NCBI GenBank assembly: GCA_004193285.1
Contig: SECP01000032.1
Coordinates: 1 to 64,000, forward strand
DNA from: Myxococcales bacterium
GTDB lineage: Bacteria > Myxococcota_A > Polyangia > Polyangiales > Polyangiaceae
Length of the DNA stretch: 64,000 nucleotides
Direction: 5' to 3'
Numbering within the stretch: the stretch's first letter is position 1; every line of letters begins with the position of its first letter. The notes under the pieces are model-generated. The model was not told where the DNA came from and made no database searches. It saw nothing but the letters and a program-made list of their open reading frames with translations. Shown here piece by piece: positions 26,181 through 36,000 of the stretch. A program made the translations under genes and the position numbers.

Positions 26181-26444
26181 ATGAACGCGACCCATCCGGC
26201 CCCGGCACCCTCGAGTGACGGCTCGGCTTCCAAAAATGAAGAGCTGATCGGACACCTCGAGTGCTTGTCCGGCGTGCTGAGCGAGCTACGGCGGCGCGGC
26301 CTCGAAGGCGTGGTTCCGCCCTGGGTCGCTCAGGGGCTCCGAGAAGCCGATCAGCACCTGAGGTCGGCACAAATCGCGCTGCTCGCGCTCCAGCCGCCGC
26401 TGCACGAACGCGAGCCAGCCGCGCGTTCTGCCGACGCGGAATAG
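26181..26444 (+). CDS. Small hypothetical protein
   Basis: 87 residues from ATG 26181, 56 bases after the PLD gene. Composition is Ala/Leu/Glu/Arg-rich and helical (LECLSGVLSELRRRGLEGV... and LREADQHLRSAQIALLAL), possibly a short coiled coil. No signal peptide and no known family. Preserved G/C third positions support it being a gene. It precedes the polysaccharide locus. Confidence 0.5.
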   Translation: MNATHPAPAPSSDGSASKNEELIGHLECLSGVLSELRRRGLEGVVPPWVAQGLREADQHLRSAQIALLALQPPLHEREPAARSADAE

Positions 26445-26571
26445 GTGCGGAGGCTAGAAAATGCCTGGCGGCTCGCCCGGCCGTCGCTCCGCTACACGAG
26501 CGCGACCTGGTTTGGTATACGGCTGCCGTGGGCCTCCCTTGGATTCGCTTGGCGCCGGAGCTCGTTCGCTC

Positions 26572-27756
26572 ATGACCGAAAAGATTGGTGTCCTGTTCGT
26601 TCACTCCCAAGAGGAGTTCGGAGCGGACGCCGCCGTTCACGCGGACATCATGCGCGGGCTGGATCGCGCCCGGTTCGACGTGCACGTCGCGTGTACGAGC
26701 GGCGAAGGGCCGGAGGAGCCGCTGCCGCTCCGCATCATGCGCAGCATCCCGCAGGTACGCGTCCGCCCCACCCGGTTTTTACCCTGGGCAGGCGGGGACG
26801 CGAGCAAGCTGCTCGGGCTGGCGCCGGCGCTGGCGGCGGTGCCCGGAGACTTCTGGGACCTGCGTCGCTACATCAAGGCCAATCGCATCCGCCTCATCCA
26901 CGCGACGGACAGGCCGCGCAACGCGGCCTACGCGGTCGCGCTGGGCAAGCTCACCGGTGCGAAGTCCATCGTGCACGTTCACGTCAAATGGTCGGACGCG
27001 TACAGTCGCGCGGCGCGCTGGGGCGTCAATCACGCCGACGCGGTCTTCAGCATCTCGCAGTACGTGACCGGCACGGTCGTCGGCATGGGTCGCCCCGCGG
27101 CGGACGTGCACACGGTGCTGAACGCCATCGATTTCAGCCGCTGGGACCCGAGCACGGAGGGCGCTTCGCTCCGACACGAGCTCGGCATCCCGCTGGACGC
27201 TCCGCTCCTCGCTTCCGTATCGCGACTCTTTTCTTGGAAGGGGCAGCGCGAGCTACTGCAAGCTTTTGCGCTCGCGCGTCGCGAGCACCCGAGCCTGCGG
27301 CTCATGATCGTCGGGGAGGACGCGAGCGGGCCGGGGCGCCCCTACCTGAGCGAGCTCAAGGAGCTCGCGGCGCAGCTGAAGGTGGACAGCGCGGTGCTGT
27401 TCACGGGGCCGCGCAAGGACGTGGCGCGTGTCATGGCCGCGTGTGACGTGTTCACGCTGCCGAGCTTCGAGGAGCCATTCGGTTTGGTGTTCCTGGAGGC
27501 GATGGCCATGAAGCGGCCGGTCGTGGCCATCGACAATGGAGGTACGCCCGAGGTCGTGGATCACGGAAAGAGCGGGCTCCTCTCCGCGCCGTGGGACATC
27601 CCCGCGCTGGCGGAGAACATCGGCAAGTTGGTCGCAGACCCGGAGCTGCGCCGGCGCTTCGGAGAGCACGGCCGAGAGCGCGTCGTCTCCTTCTTCAATC
27701 TCGAGCGCATGGCCGCCGACACCGCGCGCGCCTACGAAGCCGTGCTGCGCGCCTGA
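26572..27756 (+). CDS. Glycosyltransferase family 4
   Basis: 394 residues from ATG 26572 (MTEKIGVLFVHSQ). GT-B fold retaining glycosyltransferase: an acceptor-side N-domain, then a C-domain starting at LASVSRLFSWKGQRELLQAF and ending with the donor-binding E-x7-E motif in SFEEPFGLVFLEAMAMKRPVV. Adds a sugar from an NDP donor to a lipid-linked chain at the inner membrane. First gene of the polysaccharide locus on this side. Convergent with the next gene, 7 bases between stops. Sugar specificity cannot be read. Confidence 0.87.
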   Translation: MTEKIGVLFVHSQEEFGADAAVHADIMRGLDRARFDVHVACTSGEGPEEPLPLRIMRSIPQVRVRPTRFLPWAGGDASKLLGLAPALAAVPGDFWDLRRYIKANRIRLIHATDRPRNAAYAVALGKLTGAKSIVHVHVKWSDAYSRAARWGVNHADAVFSISQYVTGTVVGMGRPAADVHTVLNAIDFSRWDPSTEGASLRHELGIPLDAPLLASVSRLFSWKGQRELLQAFALARREHPSLRLMIVGEDASGPGRPYLSELKELAAQLKVDSAVLFTGPRKDVARVMAACDVFTLPSFEEPFGLVFLEAMAMKRPVVAIDNGGTPEVVDHGKSGLLSAPWDIPALAENIGKLVADPELRRRFGEHGRERVVSFFNLERMAADTARAYEAVLRA

Positions 27757-27767
27757 ACGGCGTTCAG
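27753..27767. terminator. Compact hairpin across two convergent stop codons
   Basis: CTGAAC (27753-27758) and GTTCAG (27762-27767) form a 6-bp stem with a 3-base loop. The stem contains the TGA of both convergent glycosyltransferase genes. No T-runs follow, so a terminator role is only possible. Confidence 0.3.
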
Positions 27768-28951
27768 CTCGCTTCGCGCTTCGTGCGCACCCACTCGGAG
27801 GTGGCTCGCGGCGGCTTCTTCAGCTTCAGGGCTAGCTTCCACGCGACGTACACGGGGGCGAGCCCCAGATCTGCCAGGCCGTGCGCGCCGGTGCCGGAGA
27901 GCGACCAGCCGCGCAGCACGTACACGCCGACGCTGCCGAGCGCGCCGCCGAAGGCGACCACGGCCGCCCCGGGCGCCCCGACCAGCACCGCCCCGATGCC
28001 GGCCAGCTCGCCCAGAACCGCGCCCACCGCGATGGTCGAGAGGGGCGGAATGATCAGGTCCAGAGCGAGATCCAGCTGTACGCGATCGCGCTTGGCGAGC
28101 CCCGCCCGGAGCAGGCGCCAGGCATTCTCGCGGACGAGCGCCTTGCGCCCCTCTTCCCAGCGGCGGCGCTGGGTGTCGGCGGCGGCGGCGCTCGTTACCA
28201 TCTCCCCGTAAACGTGCGCTTCGTCCGTGTAAAAGACGCGGTGCCCCGCTTCACCGAGGCGCAGGCCGTACTCCACGTCTTCCACGACGGAGTAGGCGTG
28301 GTGCGGAACCTCGCGCAGCAGCTCGGTGGCGAAGCACATGCCGTTGCCGCGGAGACCGCACGATAGACCGAGCCGCTCCCGCGCGCGCGAGCGCACGACG
28401 TGGAACGCACCGAAGGCGATCGCGACGAGGCGAGTGCGCCAGGCGGCGTTGGGGTTGCGCACGGCGTAGTCCGCCTGCATCGCTTTCGCGCCCAGCTCGC
28501 GTCGAGCCGCGAAGGCGCGCAGCAGGTTGGGGGAGACGAGCGTGTCAGCGTCGATGACCACGACCGAGTCCACTCCTTCCGGCGTGGCCGAGAAGGCATG
28601 GTCCAGCGCGTAGCCTTTGCCGCGCTGAGTGAGGTCAGTGCGCTCCATGACGGTGGCGCCGGCAGCGCGGGCCTTTTCGGCGGTGTCGTCCGTGCAATTG
28701 TCGGCCACGACCACGACCTCGAACAGCTCGCGCGGGTAGTCCACGTTGAGCAAGCTTTGGACCGTCTCCGCGATGCCCGCGCTCTCGTTGTGCGCCGGCA
28801 CGACGAACCGAAAACGGCGGGTGGGCGTCTCCAGCGACGGCACGGGCAGGCGGGCGGAGAGCAGCGTGGCTACGCCCAGGTACCCGGCGGCGGTAAGCAC
28901 GGGCGCCCCCGCGACCACGAGCAGCACATCCAATCCAAGGCCCAAGGTCAC
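27764..28951 (-). CDS. Membrane glycosyltransferase family 2 (processive-type)
   Basis: 395 residues. N-terminal membrane helix (~8-30), a GT2 domain (~45-260) with VVPAHNES, the DXD-equivalent DADT and the QRRRW motif (here TQRRRWEEGR) that marks processive or cellulose-synthase-like enzymes, and two or three C-terminal helices (~285-370). Such proteins polymerise or add sugars while moving the chain through the membrane. Whether it is truly processive or a lone transferase like those of N-acetylglucosamine addition is not certain. It reads away from the deacetylase side, next to a phosphatase-like gene. Confidence 0.85.
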   Translation of the reverse strand: MTLGLGLDVLLVVAGAPVLTAAGYLGVATLLSARLPVPSLETPTRRFRFVVPAHNESAGIAETVQSLLNVDYPRELFEVVVVADNCTDDTAEKARAAGATVMERTDLTQRGKGYALDHAFSATPEGVDSVVVIDADTLVSPNLLRAFAARRELGAKAMQADYAVRNPNAAWRTRLVAIAFGAFHVVRSRARERLGLSCGLRGNGMCFATELLREVPHHAYSVVEDVEYGLRLGEAGHRVFYTDEAHVYGEMVTSAAAADTQRRRWEEGRKALVRENAWRLLRAGLAKRDRVQLDLALDLIIPPLSTIAVGAVLGELAGIGAVLVGAPGAAVVAFGGALGSVGVYVLRGWSLSGTGAHGLADLGLAPVYVAWKLALKLKKPPRATSEWVRTKREAS

Positions 28952-29011
28952 GTCGATCGTTTACGGGACCCACGCGCGCGCGGCAAGCTCGGCGGCAGCC
29001 TCGGCCCGCGC

Positions 29012-30034
29012 TCAGCGCTTGAACAGCTCGGCGACCACGCACAGGTGATCGGAGGTTTCCGGGCAGCCGACCCGAAAAGAAGCGAAACCGAGCTCGGGTC
29101 CGACCATCACTCGATCCAAGCGCAGGAAGGGCCGCTTGGCCGGAAACGTGTAGCCGAAGCCCCAGCTCGCGGAGCGGAAGCCGTCCGCGTAACGCGAGAA
29201 GTACCGGCGGAGCGCCGCGCTCGAGCCGGGCAGGTTGGTATCGCCGGCGAGCAGCACCGGGACCGACTCTCGTTCGGCCATGGCGGCGGCGGCGGCGACC
29301 TGCTTCAGCCTGAGCTCCGAGTTGCGCTCCAGGTCACCTTCCGGGTCACCCTCGAGCACCGCGCCGGTGCGCATTCGGTGAAACATGCCGCGAAAGCTGC
29401 TGATTCCGAGCGCCCCCCGGGGGGAGATGGGGTGCAAGCTGTAGACCGCGAGCTTGCCGAGGGGCGAGTCCACCACGTAGCGCATGAAACGCGGAGAGCG
29501 CATGCGGGCGGCCGTAGGCACCTTCGGCGGCTCGGTTCTATCCACGACTGGGTAGCGGCTGGCGAGCAGGAACTGCGTCGACGAGTCCACGTGCGGGAAG
29601 CGAGCGCGTAGGCCGTCGTGAAGGGGGCCGCCCCAGGGCGACTCCTGAAACAGTACCAAATCCGGCTGCTCTCGATCCACGACCGCCAGTAGGCGGTCCG
29701 ACCCGTAATTCGCGCTGTCGACATTGAAGCTCAGCAGCTTGAGCCGCGGACCGGTCGTGCTGCCGGTCGGCCACGGCAAAACCAGGCCCATCAGCGGAAA
29801 AACCACCACCGCCGCCGCGGCCGCTTGCGTCCACAGCAGACGCCGCTCTTTCAGGAGCCAGAGCGCACCCGCGAGCACGAGCACGGGCGCGCCGTACAGC
29901 ACGCGCGGCACGTAAAGGAGGGCCGCCGTCACCCAGTAGCTTTCGCCCACCGTCGTCAGCAGCGCGCAAAGGGCGAGGAGACACAGCGGATAGGCGTAAG
30001 CGAAAACGACGATGAGCCGTCGCAAAAAACGCAT
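29012..30034 (-). CDS. Membrane protein with endonuclease/exonuclease/phosphatase domain
   Basis: 340 residues from ATG 30034; a frame running on to 30676 crosses the opposite-strand OPX gene and is rejected. Three membrane helices in residues ~5-90, then the EEP fold: KLLSFNVDSAN, LVLFQES (catalytic Glu), AGDTNLP (metal-binding Asp-x-Asn) and the closing TSDHLCVV (catalytic Asp-His). Members include DNase-I-like, sphingomyelinase and phosphoinositide phosphatases; the N-terminal helices place the enzyme at the membrane, so a lipid or polyprenyl-linked substrate is possible but unproven. Divergent from the OPX gene 48 bases away. Confidence 0.82.
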   Translation of the reverse strand: MRFLRRLIVVFAYAYPLCLLALCALLTTVGESYWVTAALLYVPRVLYGAPVLVLAGALWLLKERRLLWTQAAAAAVVVFPLMGLVLPWPTGSTTGPRLKLLSFNVDSANYGSDRLLAVVDREQPDLVLFQESPWGGPLHDGLRARFPHVDSSTQFLLASRYPVVDRTEPPKVPTAARMRSPRFMRYVVDSPLGKLAVYSLHPISPRGALGISSFRGMFHRMRTGAVLEGDPEGDLERNSELRLKQVAAAAAMAERESVPVLLAGDTNLPGSSAALRRYFSRYADGFRSASWGFGYTFPAKRPFLRLDRVMVGPELGFASFRVGCPETSDHLCVVAELFKR

Positions 30035-30082
30035 GATACTTCGCGCTTTGGCGTGTTCCATCTTGGAAAGAGCCGGCCTAAC

Positions 30083-30730
30083 ATGCGCGGTATCTTGTTT
30101 CCCCTCAAGCTCATTTGCGGCTCGCTCCGCTCGCTCGTCTCGGCCGGGCCCCTCTGCGCAGCGCTCGCGCTCGGAACCAGCGGCTGCGCCGGCGCCGGCC
30201 AATACGTTTGGTTCGGAGAGATGCCGCCTACCGAGCGCGCCAACCTCACCGGCGACTACGTCATCGGGGTGGGTGATTCGATCAGCATCCGCGTGTTCGA
30301 GCAAGAAGGCCTCTCCGGCGACGCGAAGATCCGCACCGACGGCAAGATCGCTCTGCCGCTGGTGGGCGAGATCGTCGCCGCGGGAAAGCGGCCGCTGGAG
30401 CTGTCGCGCGAGATCGAGACCGCGCTCAAGCAGTTCATCGTGAACCCGCGCGTCACCATCAACGTGGCCGCTTCTCAACCGATCTCCGTGACCGTCGTGG
30501 GCGAGGTCACGCGCATCGGCGTGCTCACCTTGGAGCCTCCCGCTCGGCTCGTCGAGGCGATGGCGCAGTCCGGCGGGGTAGGCGAGTTCGGGGACAAGGA
30601 CAAGATCTTCGTCTTGCGCCAGTTCCCTTCCTACAAGCGCATTCGCTTCACTTGGGACGCCATCCTTCGCAACCAAGACAACGCCGCGCAGTTCCCGCTT
30701 CGCACGGGCGACGTCATCGTCGTGGAGTGA
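30083..30730 (+). CDS. Short polysaccharide export (OPX/Wza-like) lipoprotein
   Basis: 215 residues. Signal peptide with lipobox SGC (Cys35). Residues ~55-135 are a polysaccharide-export (Poly_export) domain, from DYVIGVGDSISIRVFEQEGLSG to the NPRVTINV stretch; ~136-210 form one SLBB-like domain (VTVVGEVTRIGVLTLEPP). The chain ends at the last SLBB strand, RTGDVIVVE, so the C-terminal amphipathic helix and the extra domains with which E. coli Wza (about 360 residues mature) crosses the outer membrane are missing. It should thus act in the periplasm with a separate pore; a beta-barrel gene lies at 53663-54943. It is convergent with the flippase gene. Confidence 0.9.
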   Translation: MRGILFPLKLICGSLRSLVSAGPLCAALALGTSGCAGAGQYVWFGEMPPTERANLTGDYVIGVGDSISIRVFEQEGLSGDAKIRTDGKIALPLVGEIVAAGKRPLELSREIETALKQFIVNPRVTINVAASQPISVTVVGEVTRIGVLTLEPPARLVEAMAQSGGVGEFGDKDKIFVLRQFPSYKRIRFTWDAILRNQDNAAQFPLRTGDVIVVE

Positions 30731-30734
30731 GCGT

Positions 30735-32288
30735 TCACGCCGCGCGTTTGCGCAGCTTGCGGTTCACGAATCCCTTGACCATGTCGAGGGTGCTCGCCTG
30801 GATGGCGCCGCTGAAGTAGGCGACTACCGCGTAGGTGAGCACCGCCGCCGGCACCGCCAAGAACAAGGAGATCGGCTTGGCCAGCCAGGCGACCCCGGCC
30901 ATCGCCCCGCCGGCGAGCGCAGCCAGCGCGAGCGACTTGAGCAGCTCTCCGTTGAAGATGCCGCGCGGTGCGAGCGCTACGCCGCAGCCCACGACGACCA
31001 GCTCGCTCAGGACCAACGTGATGCACGTGCCGATGGCGCCGTTGCCCATGAGCTTCTGGTAGTAGGGCACCAAAAACGGGTTGCCCGCGACCGCGACGAG
31101 AATGCACATGACCTGCACCAGCGCCCAGACGCGCTGTTTGTTGCACGCCATGATCGCGGTGCCGAGCGGCATGCTGAAGTACACCAGGAAGACGAAGAGG
31201 GACATCACTCGCAGGTGGTCCGCCGCTCCCGCGAACTCCTTGGCGTCGAAGATCATCACGCCGAGCTCGGGGAACATGCCGCAGCCGACCGCGGCCGGAA
31301 CCGCGAGGAGCGCGGTCCCGTAGAGCGAGTTGCGGGTCACCCGACCGAACTCGGTTTGGTCCTCCACGTGCAGGCGGCACAAAGTCGGGTAGAGCGCGCC
31401 GATCAAGGCGGAAGCCGGGAAAATCAGCAGGCCGACCAGCTTCTGTGACACGCCGTACCAGCCGGTTACCTCCGCGGGCACGAGCTTGGAGAGGAAATTT
31501 GCGTTGATGGCGGGGGTGAGCACCATCGCCAGCTCGAAGAAAACGAACGCCGTGCCCATGGCGAACATTTGCTTGAGCATACCGAGCTCGAACGTGAGGC
31601 GCCGCACGCCCAGAGACCGCAGCGCGTAGCGCAGCACCACGACCGCGAGCAGCGCCACGACCAAGGACGCCAGCAGTACCTCGCGCAGCTGACCGCCGAG
31701 GAGCAGCACGGGCACGATGACGATGACGTTCATCACTTGCTGGCCCACGTGGACGAGCGCAGGGATATCGGTCCGCTCGAACCCGCGGATGGTGTCCTTG
31801 AACCCAGTCGACAGCGAGGTCAGAGCCGAGACCGGGAAGGTCAGGGCCACCGCCCACTTTTGCGCGCTCGTGTAGCCGAGCAGCTCGCACGCGAGAGCGA
31901 GGGCGGCCGCGGTGACGAACGCCATCAGAAAGCGCCAGGCGATGCTGGTCCCCAAAATGACGCCGGCGCGCGCTTTGTCGCGCGCCACGAGAGCGGGCAC
32001 GGCTCCCTGCTGCCCCCACTCCAGAGCCAGCACCGCAAAGGCGCACGCCGTGCCGGCGAGGTAAATGTAGCCGAACGCCTCCGCGCCCAGGTAACGGCCC
32101 AAGAGCCCGTTCATGAGCACCGCGATCGGGATCGTCGCTGCCTGCGCCGCCGTGAGATAGACCGTGTTCTTCACCAAGCGGTGCTGGTTGCCAGGCGCCC
32201 CTGGGGTTGGGCCCGCCGCCGCTACGGCTTCCGCCACGGCTGCGCTGGCGGGCTCCACGCCGGTCGGCGAGTCTGGGCTAGCTTGCAT
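30735..32288 (-). CDS. Polysaccharide flippase (Wzx-type MOP transporter)
   Basis: 517 residues from ATG 32288 (MQASPDSPTG); a further ATG at 32312 gives 8 more. After a Pro/Ala-rich ~45-residue N-terminus there are about 12-14 membrane helices, with LVKNTVYLTAAQAATIPIAV as the first and the glycine-rich loop LMNGLLGRYLGAEAFG typical of the polysaccharide biosynthesis (Wzx/RfbX) family. It turns undecaprenyl-linked repeat units to the periplasmic side, where Wzy joins them. This fits the Wzx/Wzy scheme of the whole locus. Confidence 0.9.
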   Translation of the reverse strand: MQASPDSPTGVEPASAAVAEAVAAAGPTPGAPGNQHRLVKNTVYLTAAQAATIPIAVLMNGLLGRYLGAEAFGYIYLAGTACAFAVLALEWGQQGAVPALVARDKARAGVILGTSIAWRFLMAFVTAAALALACELLGYTSAQKWAVALTFPVSALTSLSTGFKDTIRGFERTDIPALVHVGQQVMNVIVIVPVLLLGGQLREVLLASLVVALLAVVVLRYALRSLGVRRLTFELGMLKQMFAMGTAFVFFELAMVLTPAINANFLSKLVPAEVTGWYGVSQKLVGLLIFPASALIGALYPTLCRLHVEDQTEFGRVTRNSLYGTALLAVPAAVGCGMFPELGVMIFDAKEFAGAADHLRVMSLFVFLVYFSMPLGTAIMACNKQRVWALVQVMCILVAVAGNPFLVPYYQKLMGNGAIGTCITLVLSELVVVGCGVALAPRGIFNGELLKSLALAALAGGAMAGVAWLAKPISLFLAVPAAVLTYAVVAYFSGAIQASTLDMVKGFVNRKLRKRAA

Positions 32289-32383
32289 GAGGTCAGCGCG
32301 ACCGTTCCACACCGCTCCCGTGTCGTCTACTCCCCCGAAGCCGCCGTGGTGACGCTCCGGGCGCAGGGTGATAGTTTGCGGCC

Positions 32384-33034
32384 ATGTTGCAGCTAGGACT
32401 CGGCGCTTCCGGCGGACCGCTCAGCGTGCTGTGCATGGGCGCGCACAGCGACGACATCGAGATCGGTTGCGGCGGAACCTTGCTGCGGCTCCTGGAGGAG
32501 CACCCGGGCAGCCACGTCACCTGGGTCGTCTTCTCGGCGACAGGGGTGCGCGTGGAGGAGGCTCGGCGGAGCGCGCACGCCTTCCTGGCTTCCGCGGGCA
32601 AAGCGGACGTTGAGCTGAACGAGTTCCGCGAGAGCTACTTTCCTCACGTAGCGGCGGACATCAAAGACGCCTTCGAACGGTTGAAGGCTCGGACCAAGCC
32701 GGACATCGTCTTCGCCCACCGCAACGACGACATGCACCAAGACCACCGGGTCGTCGCCGACCTGACTTGGAACACCTTTCGGAATCACCTCGTGCTCCAG
32801 TACGAAATCCCCAAATACGAGGGGGACTTGGGCAAGCCGAGCGTCTTCGTACCGCTCTCACTGCGTACGGCCGAGCGCAAGGTGCAGCTGCTGCAAGAGC
32901 ACTTTCCCAGCCAGCACCACCGCACGTGGTTTCATCCGGATACGTTTCACGGGCTCATGACCGTACGCGGCGTCGAGTGCAATGCACCCGAACGCCGCGC
33001 AGAGGCCTTCTACGCCCGCAAGCTCGTGCTTTAA
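32384..33034 (+). CDS. PIG-L-family deacetylase
   Basis: 216 residues. The zinc-site motif AHSDDIEIG (His21, Asp23, Asp24) and the second His pair in DDMHQDH (Met-His-Gln-Asp-His at ~115-120) define the PIG-L/LmbE fold, which removes acetyl groups from N-acetylglucosamine in sugar-linked substrates such as GlcNAc-PI or mycothiol precursors. In a polysaccharide locus the likely substrate is an N-acetylated sugar nucleotide or lipid-linked sugar. Its TAA stop shares bases with the stop of the convergent glycosidase gene. Confidence 0.88.
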   Translation: MLQLGLGASGGPLSVLCMGAHSDDIEIGCGGTLLRLLEEHPGSHVTWVVFSATGVRVEEARRSAHAFLASAGKADVELNEFRESYFPHVAADIKDAFERLKARTKPDIVFAHRNDDMHQDHRVVADLTWNTFRNHLVLQYEIPKYEGDLGKPSVFVPLSLRTAERKVQLLQEHFPSQHHRTWFHPDTFHGLMTVRGVECNAPERRAEAFYARKLVL

Positions 33035-36000
33035 CCGAGGAACGTCGCGAAGAAGGACCACCAGACGTTATCGTGGGTCGCGCTGGGGGAGAAGGTGCCG
33101 GGGAGCGCGCCGTAGGTCGACTGATAGTAGTAGGTCTCGCCCGCGCCGTGGCCGGTGCGCCGCGTTTGCAGTCCGTTGCTGCTCGAGAAGTAGACGAGCC
33201 AGTACTTGCCCGGCTGGAGCGTCACGGACTGCACGACCGGTGCAGTCGCCCAGCCAGCCTGAGTCGGAGTGAGCTCCGCGGTCTCCGCTAGCTTGCGACC
33301 AGGCATCGTGGCGGCGCCGGACGCGTCGTACAGCCCCAGCCTCAAGGAACCGGAAGCGCCCGCCACATAGAAGCTGAGCGATTGAATCGCAGCGGCTTGG
33401 CCGAGCGTGATGGGCTGTGCGATCAGCCAGCCGCCGTTGCCGCTGTCCGAAGTCCCGAGCACGGACGTCTGCCCCACCGAGAACGACTGCGGCTGAGGCG
33501 GCGGAGCGGAGGTGACGGTGACGCTGGCGGTGCCCCGCACCCCTGCGCTAGCCGCCGCGACGGTAAAGGGGCCGCCCGCGGTGCTCCCCGCCGTGAATGT
33601 CCCCGAAGAGCCGATGCTGCCGCCGCCGCTCACCGACCAGGTGTACGCAGGGCTGCTCAACGCGGCCCCGAACTGATCCTTGGCGGCCGCGGTGAAGGCT
33701 TGCGTCGCCCCTGGCGCCACGTTCGCGCTCCCCGGCGAGACGGTGATGCTCGAAAGCTTTTGCGAAACGGAGACGGTCACGCTGCTGGCGGCGGTGAGCC
33801 CCTGAGCGTCGGTCGCGACGACTCGGAAGGCGTAGGAGCCCGCCTTGCTGAAGGTCGCCACCGTATTTTTCGCGGTGTTGCTCCCGTTCGCATTGAAAGC
33901 GACGGCGGCGGGCGGCGTGCCCGTCGTTGACCACGTGTACGTGAGCGCGGCTTCGCCGCCGTCGTCCCCGGCGAGCGCCGCGAGCGCAACGCTGCTCCCG
34001 GTGACGGGGCTCTGGCTCGGAGCCGCCGCGGACGTGAAGCTAGGCGGCGCGTTGGGCGCCTCTGTCGGTGGGACGAAGCCGGCGGTGTCCAGCACGAGCA
34101 CCCAGTCGGTCGCGCCGGAGCCGTTGTTGCCGGGAGGCGTGAACGTCACCACGCCGCTGTTGGTCACGTTGTTGGAGACGAGCGTGTAAGCGCCGGTCGT
34201 CGGATTGAGCCAGCGCGCGCGAAAAGGCGCAGAGAGCACGGTCGCGTCCACGCCGAAGTTGCCTCTCGCCCAGCCGGGCGGCACGTAGCAGCCGGCGAGC
34301 ACCGCTGACGCGGCGCACGCGACGTAGTCCCCCGAGCCCGTGCCGTTGTTGCTGACGACGATCGTCTTTTGCCCATTCAACCCGCTCGGTACGAGCCCCT
34401 GCCAGGGGATGGAGCGCACGAAGCCGTTGAGCAGCGCTTGCTCGCGCGTGCCCGGCGTGTCCATCGCGCTGCGCCATTGAGAGCCTACTGCCCACATCGC
34501 CGTGGCTCCGAAGAACTGACCCGCGGGAGCGCCGAACAGGCTTGCCCACTGCAGCTTTCGCACCGGGCCGCCGGCGTTGGGATTGTCCTCGTACAGGCCT
34601 TCGATGACGATGGCCGGCCGCGCGCCCGCGCGCGTGTAGCCAGTGCGAGCTTGCAGCGCGGCGTCCACGTTCGTGTAGATCGATTCGAGGCCGAACTGCC
34701 CGGAAAATTGAGACAGGTCGCTGCCAAAGGAGGGGCGTGCCCAGTGCGACGTCCACAGCGTGCTCTTCTGATTCGGGACCGACTTCATGCCCGCGATCAG
34801 CTGCGAGACCGCGCTGCTCTCCGCGCTGTCGTAACCGCCGTAGTCTCCGCCGGCGACCCATACGATGTTCGCGTAGTTGGAGTAGTGGTTGGCAAGCCAT
34901 GCTCCGTAGTTCCACGCTCGGGACTTGGACGCGTTGCCGTAAGATTGTCCAGCAACGCCGCCGGCGCCGATGACGGCGTTGTTGGCGACGAGCTCGCGCA
35001 TCCACCCCTCGTCTCCGCCACCCCAGCCCACGTAGGCCGGGAATAGGAACACGACCATGCCGCGCCCCGCGGCGCGGCCGATGTACGAATCCATCTCCGC
35101 CCAGTACGCGCTGCCTGGATACGTGAAGTCGGGCGCCTGGGCGTTGATGTTGCTGTAGGGGTCCGCGCCGAACGTCGGACCTGCCACGATCGTTCCGGAC
35201 CCGCTCGTGCTGTCGGTACCGTTGGGCGAACCGGTGTACGTGGCCGCGTCCAGCCGGCGCGTGAACGGCAGGTTGGAAGCGAAATCCATCGGCGGCTTCT
35301 TGGTCGTGAACTTGTGCTCGATGGCCTCCACGATCAGCGCGTTGAAGCCGCGCGCGGCGCGGTCCGCCAAGTACGTGTCCTGGTCGGCGCGCACCAAGTT
35401 GTGGGCGACCTCCCAACCCGAGTCCCCGAGGATCGGAAAGGGGACGTTATTTTGGTCGACCAGGTAGCGCTGGTTGCCGGACACTTTGAGCGGAAAAGCA
35501 ACGGACCCACCTTGGGGCGCGGTGGGCGGCGGCTCAGTGGGCGGCGGCTCAGTGGGCGGCGGCTCCGTGGGCGGCGGCTCCGCCGTACCGCTCGTCTTCA
35601 CCGTGAAGTGCAGGGTGCTGGTCGCGCCGGGGGTGCCGCTGCCGCTCGGGCCGCTGTACTCGGTCAGGGTCAGCGTGTGGTTGCCAGCGACGTTCAGCTC
35701 CGGGCACGGCGTGAAGGAGGTCGTCGAGTCCCCGCAGAGCGCGTAGGGCGCGGTGCTCTCGATGCGCGTGATGGTTCCACCGTCCAGCACGAGCTTGAGG
35801 CTGCCGACGCTCGTCGTCGCATTGCCGCGGATGCTGAGCTGCGATGTCGAGAGCGCGCTCAGCGTGATCGTCGCGCCTTCCGCGATCGGGTCGAAGCCGG
35901 AGATCGGCTGCGCGTTCGCAGCGGCAACGAGCGTACCCGTCGGCGCGCTGGAAGCGTACAACTCGCTCTCACCCCAAGTCTCGGTTGGGCTCTCGCCGCA

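Noticed and set aside
30035-30676. Extension of the EEP-domain protein by over 200 residues
   Set aside because: The extension is antisense to the OPX gene and rich in His/Arg/Asp without any domain.
30631-32046. A 471-residue minus-strand frame inside the flippase gene
   Set aside because: Arg-rich and without hydrophobic helices; the flippase frame in the same place has clear membrane segments and known motifs.
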